DNA of 64,000 nucleotides, taken from positions 2,604,001 to 2,668,000 of the forward strand of contig OU612069.1 of NCBI GenBank assembly GCA_914767715.1, given 5' to 3'. Positions 49,901 through 62,600 of this stretch are shown one piece after another. Origin of the DNA: Membranipora membranacea. Its lineage: Eukaryota; Bryozoa; Gymnolaemata; Cheilostomatida; Membraniporidae. The translations under genes were made by a program, and so were the position numbers. Numbering within the stretch: position 1 is the first letter of the stretch; every line of letters starts with the position of its first letter. The notes below the pieces were generated by a model. The model searched no databases and was not told the DNA's origin. It saw only the letters and a list, made by a program, of their open reading frames with translations.

Positions 49901-52900
49901 TTTATGGGAAATCCACATAGACATGTCATATGTCTATGGAAATCCAGAATACTAGTCCACTCCATTCATTGGCCAGTCTGCGCATGTGCGAACTGTTGAG
50001 GCATACGTTCGTCTCTGCAGCATAGGGCTTGAACTAATTCACCTAGTCTGAGTACCAAAATTGGGAAAACAATGGAAACCCATATTTTGGATATATTTGG
50101 GCCTAAATGGAACACTGGTTTTGATATCTCATAACCTTGAACCCTGGGAGTTGCCTTTCTTGATGGAAGGCAGCGCCACCACTGCTGTGCTGCAGAGATA
50201 GACTATGTCACAAGGCTATCCTGCAAGCAGAATGTTCATTGGCTGAGCCTTCTTCTTCTGCTTTCTGGCCAGAATCAAGAAGGGACGCCACAATATTTAT
50301 GCAATTAATACACCAAATATTTGTTTCCAAAAAGACTTCATTTTTATTTTTTCTTTATTTTCACATTATTTCACATTTCAGCTGAGATTTAGACCAGTGA
50401 GCTTTAATACAATAAATTTTATGAGCAAAAGTTGTTTTTCTCTGTGTAGTTGCACTTTTTAATGTAACAATTGGCTTTGGATCGAGTTATTGATAACACC
50501 AATATTGATTTGTTTAGCGCATCCTAAACCTGTATCTTATGTACCTGTTTGTTCACAGGTTTGTCCAAGCTTCGACCATATGACATCCTATTATTATTGT
50601 ATTTACTCCTAGGAGCATTACTGCTTCTACAATAGAAGAGCTACCCACAGCAGTAAGCAGTGATAAAGCACTCTGTAATGTGTGTACAAAGAAAGGGAAA
50701 CTAAACATGACAGCTCTTGTGTACTGTATCAGCTGTGACAGCAGATTTTGTGCTGCTCATCGCGAGGTTTGTACAACGTATGAAAGGATAAGCATACAGT
50801 GGCAATGATTCACTAGCGTTTGCAAAAAAAGCTTGTAAAAAAAAGTATCAAAATATACAGCAATTGCCCCCATTTCTCAGTTACATTCACTCTGTACCCA
50901 TATGTCGATGTGACATCAATTTGAGGGCCAATCGATATATGGGATTAGCATTATGGTCAACTTCCGTTCGCATTGGTTCTGGTTTATTATTTGGAATTGG
51001 GGAACCCCTATTGTTTGGATTGGTAACGTAAGTGAATGGTTAGTGAGCTTAGTGACATGACTGAGTGACTCCAATGGCCGCAGCAGTTCTTTTCTGATGT
51101 TTTATCATCATGGAAATCGTTAGCCTTTTTCCTTTGATTGGGGAGTTGACCACTTGTTATATCTGAAACTTGGGGTTTTAGGATAACCAAATACCACTTA
51201 ACTCAATACAATCGATAGAACAGGCTCACCTCAAATCACTGTTACAAATGTTTGACTTGCTCAAGCAAGATCTTCTAAGTACAGAGTCATCAGTGGATTG
51301 TCCTCTCTACTAGCCTCCAGCCTTTTGGGTGACTGTACAAGTAATATAATCCTCATATGAGTAATCTAGCTGTCCTCATGAGCATACATGTCGCACAGTA
51401 AACAGTCATAATTAGAGTCCCTTTCATAATCTTGCCTGCTTCTTTTTTCCTTTGCGTTTTAGTTTTTATTTATTTTTGTTGTAGTGTTTTGGAGTTTTCA
51501 TTTGGATCCATAGTATGTAATAATAATATATATGCATGTAGTTTGTACAAAGGTATAATGTGATTCCTCAGTACGAAATATGATAGTAGTCTGCGCTATC
51601 TGTTTGCCGCTACGTGACTGATTGGTTTCTGGCTGAGACATTCATTCATACCTTTGTTTCCAACTACATGTAAAAATGGGAGTTGCCTTCACTTTATGTG
51701 TGGTGGGGCAACTCAAAGTAATACATGATGGCTATTAGAATTTGACTAATATTCAATATAACACACTCATTCGAAGCATGGGTCCATAGTGACTCTTGCT
51801 TAAATCAAAACTTGTCTTCCTGTGTTTTGTGGATAGGCAAATGATAATATTTAATATTTGTTAAGATTTTATGGAGGTCTGGCTCCGATTGGTAGGACTA
51901 GAGTGGACACTCACTCCACACAAACTATCAGAGCCAACGATTTGGCTAGGAGTATGCCTTGATTGGAGGGTAACTTTGTTCACATAAACTTTGGTTTTAT
52001 TCGTTTCATAAACTAAAGGATAGCAACTACTTTGTATATTTCAGTGGCATGATGATTGGTTAGATAATCACAGTGTGATTGGTATCAGAGACTACCTAAA
52101 CTCTACTTTCTCTCAGGAGATCAGATATTGTAATAAACACAAAGACCAGCCGCTCTGTCTAGGCTGTAATAAATGTTGGGTTCTAACCTGTGCTAAATGT
52201 TTCTCTACACTTGAATCCTGTCTCACCGGTAAGTTCTGAGCTTTTTTGGACAACTAGAAATTTCATTGAATTAGTCATTATTTTGACTGCGAGGATTGAT
52301 TTTATCTATTCTAGTGTTTAGTCTGCTGCAATGCGAGTCAGTATCAGAACATTATCACTCTCATCTGAGCATGAAAGCCAGTTTTTATCTTGCATCTCCT
52401 GCTTTGGATTTGAGTTGATGTTCATATATCTTTATGTTATTTCTTCTGTAAAACACTGACCCCTGTCATGCCAGCTTCCCCAAGAACTCGTAGATTCTCA
52501 AAGAGATACAATTACGAATATGACAGTACTACTCCTTGCATAACCGCTTCTGAATGACATATCAGACTATCCTACTGCTTTGCAGGTTCCAACCATAACT
52601 TGATGTCTCTAGATGAACTATTTGAGCAAGTAAAAGAAGGATTGGAACCAATAAAGAAGAAAGGCGAGGATCAGTTTGAGGAGTTGTCTGGTGTAGCAAA
52701 TGAGACAACTTTGCTACTAGATGTATGGGATGGACAGACAGAAGAGGGAGTACAACTTCTACACCATATCAAAGATGAACATGTGAGATAAACATCCTAT
52801 CCTGTTTTTTTCTGACGTTCAGTATATACAATACCTGATTAGATGTAGAGGCGATGTCACACTTGTTCATTTTAGGCTAGAAGGTTTGAAGCTAGAATTG

Positions 52901-55826
52901 GGGTACTAGAGACCCAAAGTAAGCTCTCTGAAAAAAGTTTGAAATACCATCTCGAGCTACATTTGATATGATTTTGATTTAGGGCAGGCTTTTGATATAT
53001 AAAATAGAGTTTTTATGTTGTGTTCTAACCTACAGAGTGTAAAGAGGTAAATGTGTCTGGTGAGCTTGGCTACATTGAAGTCATCGACAGCTGAGATATA
53101 ACATGAAAACAACGAATCAAGACACATCTCCACCCTCCCCAATTATCAGGCAAACAATGACTGCTAGTAACTGCGCTTGGAGATCATCTGATATTTGATA
53201 CCCTTGCCAAGAAACCCTATCGATCCTGAAACATGTCTTTTTATCTACTTCATCATATTAAACAGTATCGTAGAACTTGTGATGAGGTGAGTTGTACAGA
53301 TTGATTATCAGACTCGATGTACATTACAGATGAACGAACTTGAAACACAATATCAAAACCTAGAGATGGACTACGTAGACAAACGAGAGTCGAGTAAAAC
53401 TGACATCAAACAATATCTGAATACAGAGGTGGAAGAGAGACTTGGTGAGCTTCAGAGACATTTAAAGAAGATGAATACAGCTTTCTCTAATAAACACATA
53501 GTGAGCAGCTCAAATAGTGAGACTAGAACCACAAGCCTCGCTTATATTATTAATCTATAAACCTTCATTGAAAGCTCAATATTTACCCACAGCTAACTCT
53601 GATGACTATGCAGAAAGAGAGGTTATTGGTCCAGGCCACATCAGAAATCAGCCTGAAAAAATATTATTATTATGTCCCCCCACTAAGGCTACCTCATAAA
53701 AAAGTTCAGTATGTCAGTAAGTTAAATGTTCATGGCCAATTGAAACTAAGTTAAAAGGAGATATTGAAAATAACCTTTCTATGCAGGTATATGCTATATA
53801 GTACTGGAACAAAATTATTACAATTGTTTAGCTTGATTTGCAGCTGTTTAATTAGCTTTCCAATTACAACGATAATATAAAATGTCCAAATCGGTCAACG
53901 CTGGTACCATAACCTTTATAGGTGGACCTGGTGCGGGACAGAGGGTCAGCTGAGAAAACTATTAATGATATAATAGCAGGTGGAATTCCTAAACTAAAAC
54001 TAGCCAATCAGGTCGTGGTGGAACGAGGTAAGCTAATTCACCATCTGTCGACAAATACTTGGAGTGATACACCACTATGACTTGTTTGAATCATGAGGAA
54101 ACAGCAATAACTAGTCTACATCACTTCTATACTGGTGTTGTATCATGTTTGCTCTAAAGATACCATTCAATTCAATGCAATGAAACATAATTCTGACTGT
54201 AGAATGTCTTTTCTAGATGAAAAAGAGGATGTTCACATTTATGCAAAGTTACTCTCGATAAGGAATCTTACCATACCAGCCCAAACTAAGTGCCCACCGA
54301 CATCGCTGAAGTTTGTCAGAGAGAACAAGGTCACAAAAAGTCCAATAGCTGTTTGTCACTACAAAGACTACACATGTTGGCCTAAGCAGCGGCGAAATCT
54401 GCCGTCTTGATTATCAAGGACAAGTTCAATCTTCATTCATCAAACTAGCTGCCTCTGCAAGTATCAGAGCTCATGGAGACCAGTTATATTGTCTGCAGAA
54501 AAGCAATCCCATCAAGCTCCTTGTGTATAATTTGAGCGGTAAACTGATAAAGTCCTTGGTGATCTCGAATGTGAGCTGCAGATCAGAAGGCAACAAACTC
54601 TGTGTAGCTGCTGACACAAAAAATCTAATCATTCTTGATCCGACAAGAAAACAGATCCTCTTTTATGACATGGCTGGAAATCTGATTCATACGCTGGCAT
54701 GTGCAGATATTCAGGAATCAGGAGACTTGAGCTGCTTCTACCAGGATAGCAATATTTATATCTCCTGTGGTCAATCACTTAAAGTGAGCTGTGTGAACGC
54801 AGCTACAGGCACCATAGAATGGACGTTTAACACTCCAACCAAGCCTGGAGGCTTAATCTGCTATCATGGGAGTTACCTACTTGTCACTCTGCATGCAAAT
54901 CTTTTGAAACTTCTCCTGTTGGATATAATCACAGGTAAACAGCAGTGTGCTTGGATATTATAAATATAGACTTAATAAAAAGCCAAGACAGGACACTATA
55001 TACAGCTGAAGTGAGGCAAGAAGCAAGGAGTAATAGCTGTTACTCCTTGGTAGAAGCAGTGATGCTATCATTGATTTACAGTCCATTATCCAGGTTTTTT
55101 GTTCAAAGCTTGATCAATTTGATCGGATTTTGAATTTGCAAATTGCTTTACAATCAGCAGCATCTTGTTATCAACTTGATGCTATTTCTTCATCAAAACA
55201 TTGCCTTAAATTAGTATCAAACTGTTCAAGGCAAGCTGCTGAATCTATTGTAACTTTAAAACTCAAAATCCGATCAAAATTGATCGTGTTATCGACAAAA
55301 CACCTGAATTTTGGACAGTAAATCAATGATAGCATCATTGCTTCTACACCTTCCGATGCCATTATGGTGTCTACAATTAAATGCCTCAGTGCCTCAGTGC
55401 TTCAATGCTAATTCTCCATGTAGTGTCCTGTCTAGGTTTATTATTAAGTGTTTGAATATAATTGATATCAGATATTTTTGAATGTTGGGTTGTTGAGATA
55501 TATTTGTTGCGCTCAATTGACTTGTGTGTTGCTGTTTATCTTGAGTTTTCTACAACAATTGAGTATAGCCAGACCAAGGAAATTTTGTAAGAAAAACAAA
55601 CCAACAAAAATTAATGATTCATCAAATAAATTAATATGTGGTGACCGAACGATTTCTCAAAATTTATACTCAAGGTGAAAAAGTTGGAGAGCTTACTGTA
55701 GATGAAACTGGATTCGATCAAATGACTTACTTCGATGACCTAAGCATAGTAGATGGAGATACGTTAATAGTTCCCAGCGACCAAGAAAACTTGATTCGCC
55801 TCTACAAGCTATGTCATGATGAGTGA
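46984..55826 (+). CDS. TRIM-like RING/B-box E3 ligase with C-terminal propeller; frameshifted
   Basis: Predicted ubiquitin ligase. Exons are 46984-47174, 50613-50766, 52045-52228, 52586-52782, 53266-53286 (21 nt), 53330-53500, 53593-53712, 53922-54027, 54217-54934 and 55675-55826. Domains in order: C3HC4 RING (CCNCLEVEG, then LPCEHIFCEKCLKDH and CHIC); B-box 1 (CNVC, CISCDSRFCAAH); B-box 2 (YCNKHKDQPLCLGC, CAKC); a coiled coil over exons 4-8; then a beta-propeller-like tail with repeats such as LVYNLSGKLIKSL and ILFYDMAGNLIHTL. The order is that of a TRIM/RBCC protein, possibly NHL-type. In exon 9 the frame changes by one surplus base near 54376-54379; without it the exons sum to 670 codons. 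This may be a sequencing error or real gene decay. The donor of exon 7 (TAT|GTCAGT) is chosen for phase and is the weakest join. Confidence 0.75.
47400..50250. repeat. Two diverged copies of a dispersed repeat in TRIM intron 1
   Basis: Segments at about 47400-47615 and 50060-50250 share the order 'ataaccttgaac', 'ttgatggaagg', 'ctgcagagatag' and a 'attggctg' word. They are collinear but clearly diverged. No coding capacity and no defined ends. The 3.4-kb intron (47175-50612) otherwise holds nothing I can name. Confidence 0.5.
54965..55454. mobile_element. Foldback MITE in the last TRIM intron
   Basis: The inverted ends TATAGACTTAAT and (complement) CAAACACTTAAT are each followed by a 'GACAGGACACTA' block. 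The family is the same as the larger element at 56496. Inner inverted segments share 'gatgctatcattgattta'. The flanking 8-bp words match at only 6 of 8 AT-rich positions, so a target duplication is doubtful. Confidence 0.65.
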
Positions 55827-56487
55827 CACATACTCATTTATAATAGTGAATGCCTCTTTATGTCAACCAACTAGACAAACCTCAAAGAAAATGAGTTTGC
55901 AAGGCTCCTCTCCTGTGCCCTCCATCTTGAACAGGTACAAATAATAGCCACACTATACTTCAAGGATATTATCAAAAAATCTGGTATTTAGATGAGCTGA
56001 GACTGTGATCTGTCCCTGAACATTGTGTGGGAAGGATTAAATTTGATCATTATTCCTTTTGAGGTTAATGAAAACAGTATTACTACTTTCATCACCAACT
56101 CACTTGTGATTTTTTAACATTGATTCAGTTATAGTATGTCGGTGTTGTTCAATTATGCAGATTAGTTGACAATATAAACGCAGCTTTAGTAGTAGTCTAA
56201 GAAATTCGTTAATTTTTACATTTAAAAAAATAAACTTAAATTAAATTTCGATCCTATCTTGTCACATCAAATGAATTTCATAGACCCATTTAATTATTCA
56301 ACCAGTTTTTTATCATATTACGGAAGGAAAATGCACCTGCCTGATGCGAGAAGCCAATAAAGCGACGTCTTTCTACCTACAAATTACTCCTCACCATCAT
56401 AGCGTTTTGGTTATCTGATAGCACAAAATGTTATACCAACAGCAACAATTCAAAATATAACTCCCTGTACCATCGTGAAAAAAGAAG
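55827..56487. other. Intergenic region 3' of the TRIM gene
   Basis: Probable TRIM 3' UTR and spacer. An AATAAA word occurs within the A-rich stretch near 56225-56235. No gene recognised. Confidence 0.4.
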
Positions 56488-56495
56488 GTTGTTAC

Positions 56496-57900
56496 CATAG
56501 ACTTAATAATAAACCTAGACAGGACACTGTATGGAGCATTTGCATTGAGGCAATGAGGCACTTAATTATGGTGACGCGACGTCACTGGAGGGTGTAGAAA
56601 CAGTGATTCTTACTCATAGCTCTCATTGATTTACCGTTCCCAGCTAGGGTTAAATGTTGATAACTCAACTGACTTCAATCGGAATTTAAGTTTGAAAATT
56701 GCAATAGATTCAGCAGCTTCTGGCGATCACTTTGACAGTCGGTTTAGCTTCATAGCTCAAATATCATCAAAAGAGCAAGCTATTTAAAACGGTGCATAGA
56801 CTTAAAGCTATAATTCTTTTTGCAGTTTCAGTCCTGATTAAATGCTTATATCTCAAACAATTTTGTTGGAATTTTGAGTTTGAAAATTACAATACATTTA
56901 GCAGCTTCTGGTGATCATTTTGATAGTCTGATTAGCTTCGTAGCTCAAATATTATCAAAAGAGCAAGCTATTGAAAACAGTACATAGACTCAAAGCTATA
57001 ACCTTTTTTTGCAGTTTCAGCCCTGATTTAAAGTTTATTTCCTATCAATTTGGATGGGATTTTGAGTTTGAAAATTGCAATAGATTCAGCAGCTTCTTGT
57101 GATCATATTGATAGTCTATTTAGCTTCGTAGCTCAAACATTATCAAAAAAGCAAGCTATTGAAAACGGTGCATAGACTCAAAGCTATAATTTTGTCCTGA
57201 TTAAATGCTTATATCTCAACCAATTTTGATGGAATTTTGAGTTTGAAAATTGCAATAGATTCAGTAGCTTGAGAAGATTAATTTGAAAGTCTGTTTAGCC
57301 TTGTAGCTCAAGTATAACCAGGGAGTTTAGGACTTTCCTCGTTGGTATAACCGAACAAGCAAGCGATTGAAAATCGTTATACTACTAATAATGACACAAT
57401 TATTAGCTGATGGAAAGGGGTAGCAAAGAAGAAAGTCCTGAACTCCCTGGTTATACTTGAGCTACAAGGCAGAAGAGACCATCAAAATGATCTCCACAAG
57501 CTACTGAACATATTGTAATTTTCAAACTCAAAAGTCCAACAAAATTGTTTGAGATATCAACATTTAATCAGGACTGAAACTCTAAAAAAAAAATTATAGC
57601 TTTGAGTCTATACACCGTTTTAAATAGCTTGCTCTTTTGATAATATTTGAGCTATGGAGCTAAACCGACTATCAAAGTGATCGCCAGAAGCTGCTGAATC
57701 TGTTACAATTTTCAAACTTAAATTCCGATTGAAGCCAGTTGAGTTATCAACATTTAACCCTAGCTGGGAACGGTAAATCAATTATAGCTATGAGTAAAAA
57801 TCACTGTTTCTACACACTCCAGTGACGTCGCGTCACCATAATTAAGTGCCTCACTTCAGCTATATACAGTGTCTTGTCTAGGTTTATTATTAAGTCTATG
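56496..57900. mobile_element. 1.4-kb foldback element with internal repeat arrays
   Basis: Inverted ends of about 40 bp begin CATAGACTTAATAATAAACC. They are flanked by GTTGTTAC at the left and GTTGTTGC at the right, an 8-bp duplication with one mismatch. Inside, a unit of about 180 bp ('gcaatagattcagcagcttctgg' and 'gcaagctatt' blocks) is repeated four times directly (56700-57300). It recurs inverted at 57460-57740, meeting at an inner palindrome ('aaccagggagttcaggactttc' type). Non-coding. An hAT-type origin is possible from the 8-bp repeat. Confidence 0.7.
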
Positions 57901-57908
57901 GTTGTTGC

Positions 57909-59628
57909 CGTCAGGATATAATATGCTTCGATGATTTTTCTGTTGCATCTAGTGCTGTACGGTGGTAGGCAATGTATCCAAATTTTTTGAGGGATCCTTC
58001 AGAATCCATCCACAAGGGAGCAACTCTTCCCAAGCAGAAATCAGACAGAGGATGAGCGATTCAGTTATAGGTTATATTTTATTGGTGAAACTTTTAATTC
58101 GAATATGGTGCAGGTCAGTACATTTTACTTTCTCTTCTGCTTCCCATCATCATTGTGCCAATACAGAACCAGATGGCAACTTCTTTGCCACCCAAACCCC
58201 AATCTGAAAATTATTCCTAATTAATTGCACACACATCAAATCAAGCTGATCAGTTCATAAATTCACAGCATAAATTTATTTTGTGCCAACACATCAGGTC
58301 TAGCCGTGTGGGGGTAATTTGAGAGATTTGAGAAGGTAATGCTGCCCTTTGTTGGGCGACTAAATTCAATTGCCCAGACGGTATCTTCCTTCAGTGAATG
58401 GACAAGCGCAATAGTAACAGTTTGAATTTTATATTTATTTTACTACATACTATAGACAAAATCAGAATATAAAAAAACGGCAAAACTTGTGAACCGTTTC
58501 AGAAAACAGAGGCAGAAAAATACCAGTCAGATGGTGTGCTAATATTATAGACAAAGTAGACCACAACTTATTAAAAGAGATGTAAGCTAAAGTAATAATA
58601 TAGTAAATTCGAATATAATAACGACACAACAAACAACAATATGGTAAACGGTAGTAATAAAAATAAAAGGTTTGTTAAAAAGACATAAATATATTCATAA
58701 ATGTAATAAAATATATAATATAAGTTGTTAGTATTGAGAAGTTTGTAAATGAAAACATTGAGGAGTAAATAGTAGTAAAATTAGTATGAGGATATTCCAT
58801 GAGTTTACGCTGGTGTCTATTTCAAATTATTTCTGACCACTTGACATTAGAGTAAGGAAAAAAACAAAAGTTTAAGCGGTTAAATTTGTTTAACCTACAA
58901 TCTTGCCAGAAACTTTGGAATGTTGGGCCTGCACCTCAACTCACGGATTAGAAAATTCTGAGAAATATGGGCTGAAAAAGATTTGTCTAGGAATTTAGAG
59001 ACTTTATAAGAACCAGATGTCACATTGACACTGCTATTTATTAATACCATAATTTTATATCTGACTCACTTTGTTTGACATGTCTATGGAACATTAAATT
59101 TTCGCACACATTTTTTATAACTTGAAATAAAATAACATATTCAGATCTCACTTGATGGAGGGGATAAAACTGACACACATTATAGATTATGCTTTTGAAT
59201 AACTAAACTATTTGACTGACACATAAAAACAGTCTGAAGATCAAACATTATTTACCGAGCAAATTCATACCTGACTCAGCTGTTCAACTCATATGCCGCC
59301 AGCCACAGCAGTTTGAATAACAGTCGAGCTTTTTCTTGTATGAGTAGTAACAGCTGATATTTGCTATGATGTTTGGCCTACCTAGGGTGGCTTAAATATG
59401 GCTGGCCGGCTGGCTGAATGCCTTGGGATAGCATTTTTAGTTGTCTTCAATCTACCTACCCTAAAATTCACTTTCTATCTGCAGTTGCAACATTGGTCTA
59501 CTTCTCCAAAGTGAGTCACAACCTGTAAGATTTGACGAGGTAGACAGCAATTACATCACAATTCAGTCTTAATCAAAAGAGACTGTTTTCTTGTAGCTTC
59601 ACTCCTGTCTACCGTATCGATCAGTGCC
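57909..59628. other. Intergenic region between the foldback element and the cyclase
   Basis: A very AT-rich stretch (especially 58430-58800) with no recognised gene or repeat family. It includes the 3' flank of the adenylyl cyclase. Confidence 0.4.
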
Positions 59629-62600
59629 TTACTCGATCTCATCAGTTCGCTTGCCTTGCAGTAGATAAGTTCTCATCTTACCTTTGCCTTTGACAAAGAT
59701 GGTATCTCTGTACTCAAACTTATATCTGTGCTCCAACATCTTAGCGGTGTCTTCTGTGACCTGCACACGACCTGTGTGGAATAAATATGTTAATAAGGTT
59801 TGATAGAAAAAGAGCAAAGCATAGTCTTCTAGCGAATATGCCAGGATACGATTCTCTCCTTAGAATGACTTCCCGGTCAGTTATTATAAAAAAAAAGAGA
59901 TCATAATATAGGTACCTGCCTGCATCTCCCCATACAGAAGATTGATCAAAAATTTGAGAGGAGTTTTCTTAGTGTCAAAATTTCAGACTTAGGAGGCACT
60001 AAATTCAAAATAGTCTGATTGCCGCTTGTAAATGGAAGACAACTGGCCAAAGGTTCAAATTATTGATTGCATGATGATGTTTTCACAGCTTTGAGTGAAG
60101 TGCTGTGGGTTGCACATTTCAGTTAAGGAAATTATAACACAGAATGATGACTCACCTACGACACCTGTACTGTACATCCTACTGGATACATTGACTGTAT
60201 TACCCCAGATATCAAAGTGTAGTTTAGATGTACCGATAACTCCTGATACAATATCTCCTACGTTATACCCGATCTTCAGCGTGAAGTCAAAGTTGAACAT
60301 GCCTACAAAAAAAATCATAAGTTGGGTTTGAAAATCATTATACGGACGCTATAAAAATAAAATGTGAGGCGCACTCATGATGTCCCTATCTATCTATGGG
60401 TCTCAAACGGAAGAGGCCACAGAAAGCTGATAAATCTATATGCGGGGCGTCAACCACTTAAGGTGAAGGAGGGAACATATTCTTTCCATAATCAAGGATA
60501 TCCATTATTGAGAGCTACACAATGCAGCTCTGACTCAAACAGAAATAGATATAAATTCTTGGGTATCTATTTCTGTTAACTTGTATTGCAGCAACGGCAA
60601 ATCATTCTATTTTTGTAGATTAGAAAACATGGCCTCCCTCCTAATCCAAGTTAATAACATCAAGTCTTCAATTTTTGAAAATTAATATACGAGCAGATAT
60701 TTTGTAACGATGTAGTTTATAGCCGCCAGTGGTACCTTCATTGAAAGCATCGACAGTTTCGATGATCTCCATACAGAAATCCATCAGAGCACAGAGATGT
60801 TCTTTGGGGTCTGCATTCTTATCTCTCTCAGCCTGATCCAATCCTGACGCTGCCATAAATGTGCTGCCTGTCAGAAGAGAGACAGCAATTAGCAACACTT
60901 ATAATTTCATAATTTCCATTTATTTATCCATTTAAATCACTGATCAAGCATGTGAATATAAAACCATGTGGTTCATCAGCCTCTGTATACAATTAAGAGG
61001 AAAACTATCGTTTCACAGTCAAATTTATAGCAACAAAATACTTTCTGGTCAAGGATAAAAGTATCAACATTTATGATAGATCATCCCTCTTGGAACTCTC
61101 AGTCCATCATTCACGCAAATCATTTTCATCTCAAATATTGATAGCTAATGTCTAGAGACAATGACAAGAAAAGTGCACACTTCATTGACACACTTTGACA
61201 CACATCTTAACAACCTACCAATAGTCTTGATTTTCTCGATATCCTTATATTTTTTCTTCGTGAAGAGACTCTCATAGTCCATAAACAGCTCGTTTAAAAC
61301 TCGCAGAAATTCTTTACCTGCAAAGCAAAATTAGAAAGTAAAAATTATGAATGATGTATGCCATTTTTTCAATCACATGCATCCCTAGAACTCAAAACTC
61401 AACTCAAAAGTGACCATGAACTCTAGGTTCTTATCCTATGTCAAAATGGGAATTATGCCCATCTATTGTGTTTTCCGTCTAGATCTGAGACAAGCACCCA
61501 AGAGTTCTCCTTCCTCTTACCCTAAAGGCCGGCGTAGAAACATTGTTGTCAAAGCAGCCATCAAGATTCTTTTTGTCTAGAAATGAGGCCTTCATATTCC
61601 TAATACAAATTTTCTACCTTGTGACCTCTTACCACCATAGTGTCTTAATTTTCATCAAGTTTGTAATAAAACAAATCTGGGTTGTTAGATAGAAAACCAT
61701 ACATACCCCCTTCGAAAGATTCATCATAGAACTCATCAAAATTAGTGATACTAATGAAGACAACACCGACATCTTTATGAGATTGGGAGTATTCTCCCTT
61801 CAGTTTGATCTCATCCATCACATGACACGGTACCATATCATGTAATAGTGAGTCCGCCTGAGCTTTCTCATTCTCTGCTTCTCTGTAAAAAATTGCAAGA
61901 TATGTGATAGGCAATAGTATGCACAATTTTTCTGGTGCATTGCCGGTGGCATTTCATGACCAAACGAGTTGTGTAGGCGAAAACGGAGTACCGCTACCAT
62001 TGACCCGGTCAGTAGTTACAATGGAGTTACATATTGTGAAACAGAAGTTATATCTTAGATAACCAACACCCAACCGATTACATGACTCAGTCTGAAAAAT
62101 AAGACGCATTGTATACTTCAGTCAGCATCCTTGTTTTTAAACAAGAAGCAGATTCTGAATACTTGTAGTTAGTGGTGAAAATGTCTGCCAGATAAAAGTT
62201 GTATTTGCCAGTATTAAAAACAATAGATGATGAGGATCGTCTAAGCAAATATGTGAAAGCAAATCTTTCAACTTCCTTGCCAGGCAATGCTTCACCATCA
62301 TCCATTGTCTTTAAAACTGTAAAAATACAGCTTTTCTCTAGGGGGCTTTATCATCCATTACTGTTAGATTTTAAGACTCCTCATCTGGTTAAAAAAACCA
62401 AGACCTAGCAATTACTTACTTCTTATCCTTGGCAGCCTGTAGATCTCCGTTGAATGCTAGTCTAGTAAGGAGTTCTATCTCTCTGTTTAAGAACCAGATG
62501 AGTATAAGCAGAAGAACAATGTCTAGTATCAGCTCTATGTGCATCATGTTATCTCCTGCTCCAGACTTTCCTGCAAGGGAAACAACTCAACATGTCATAT

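Noticed and set aside
49651-49965. 104-codon minus-strand frame in TRIM intron 1
   Set aside because: No domain pattern, no splice partners and AT-rich intron context.
54290-54356. A tiny intron explaining the frame change in TRIM exon 9
   Set aside because: The only candidate (AAG|GTCACA to AATAG) would be about 19 nt, too short to splice; a one-base frameshift fits better.
55130-55362. Open frames on both strands in the last TRIM intron
   Set aside because: They arise from the inverted repeat of the MITE at 54965-55454.
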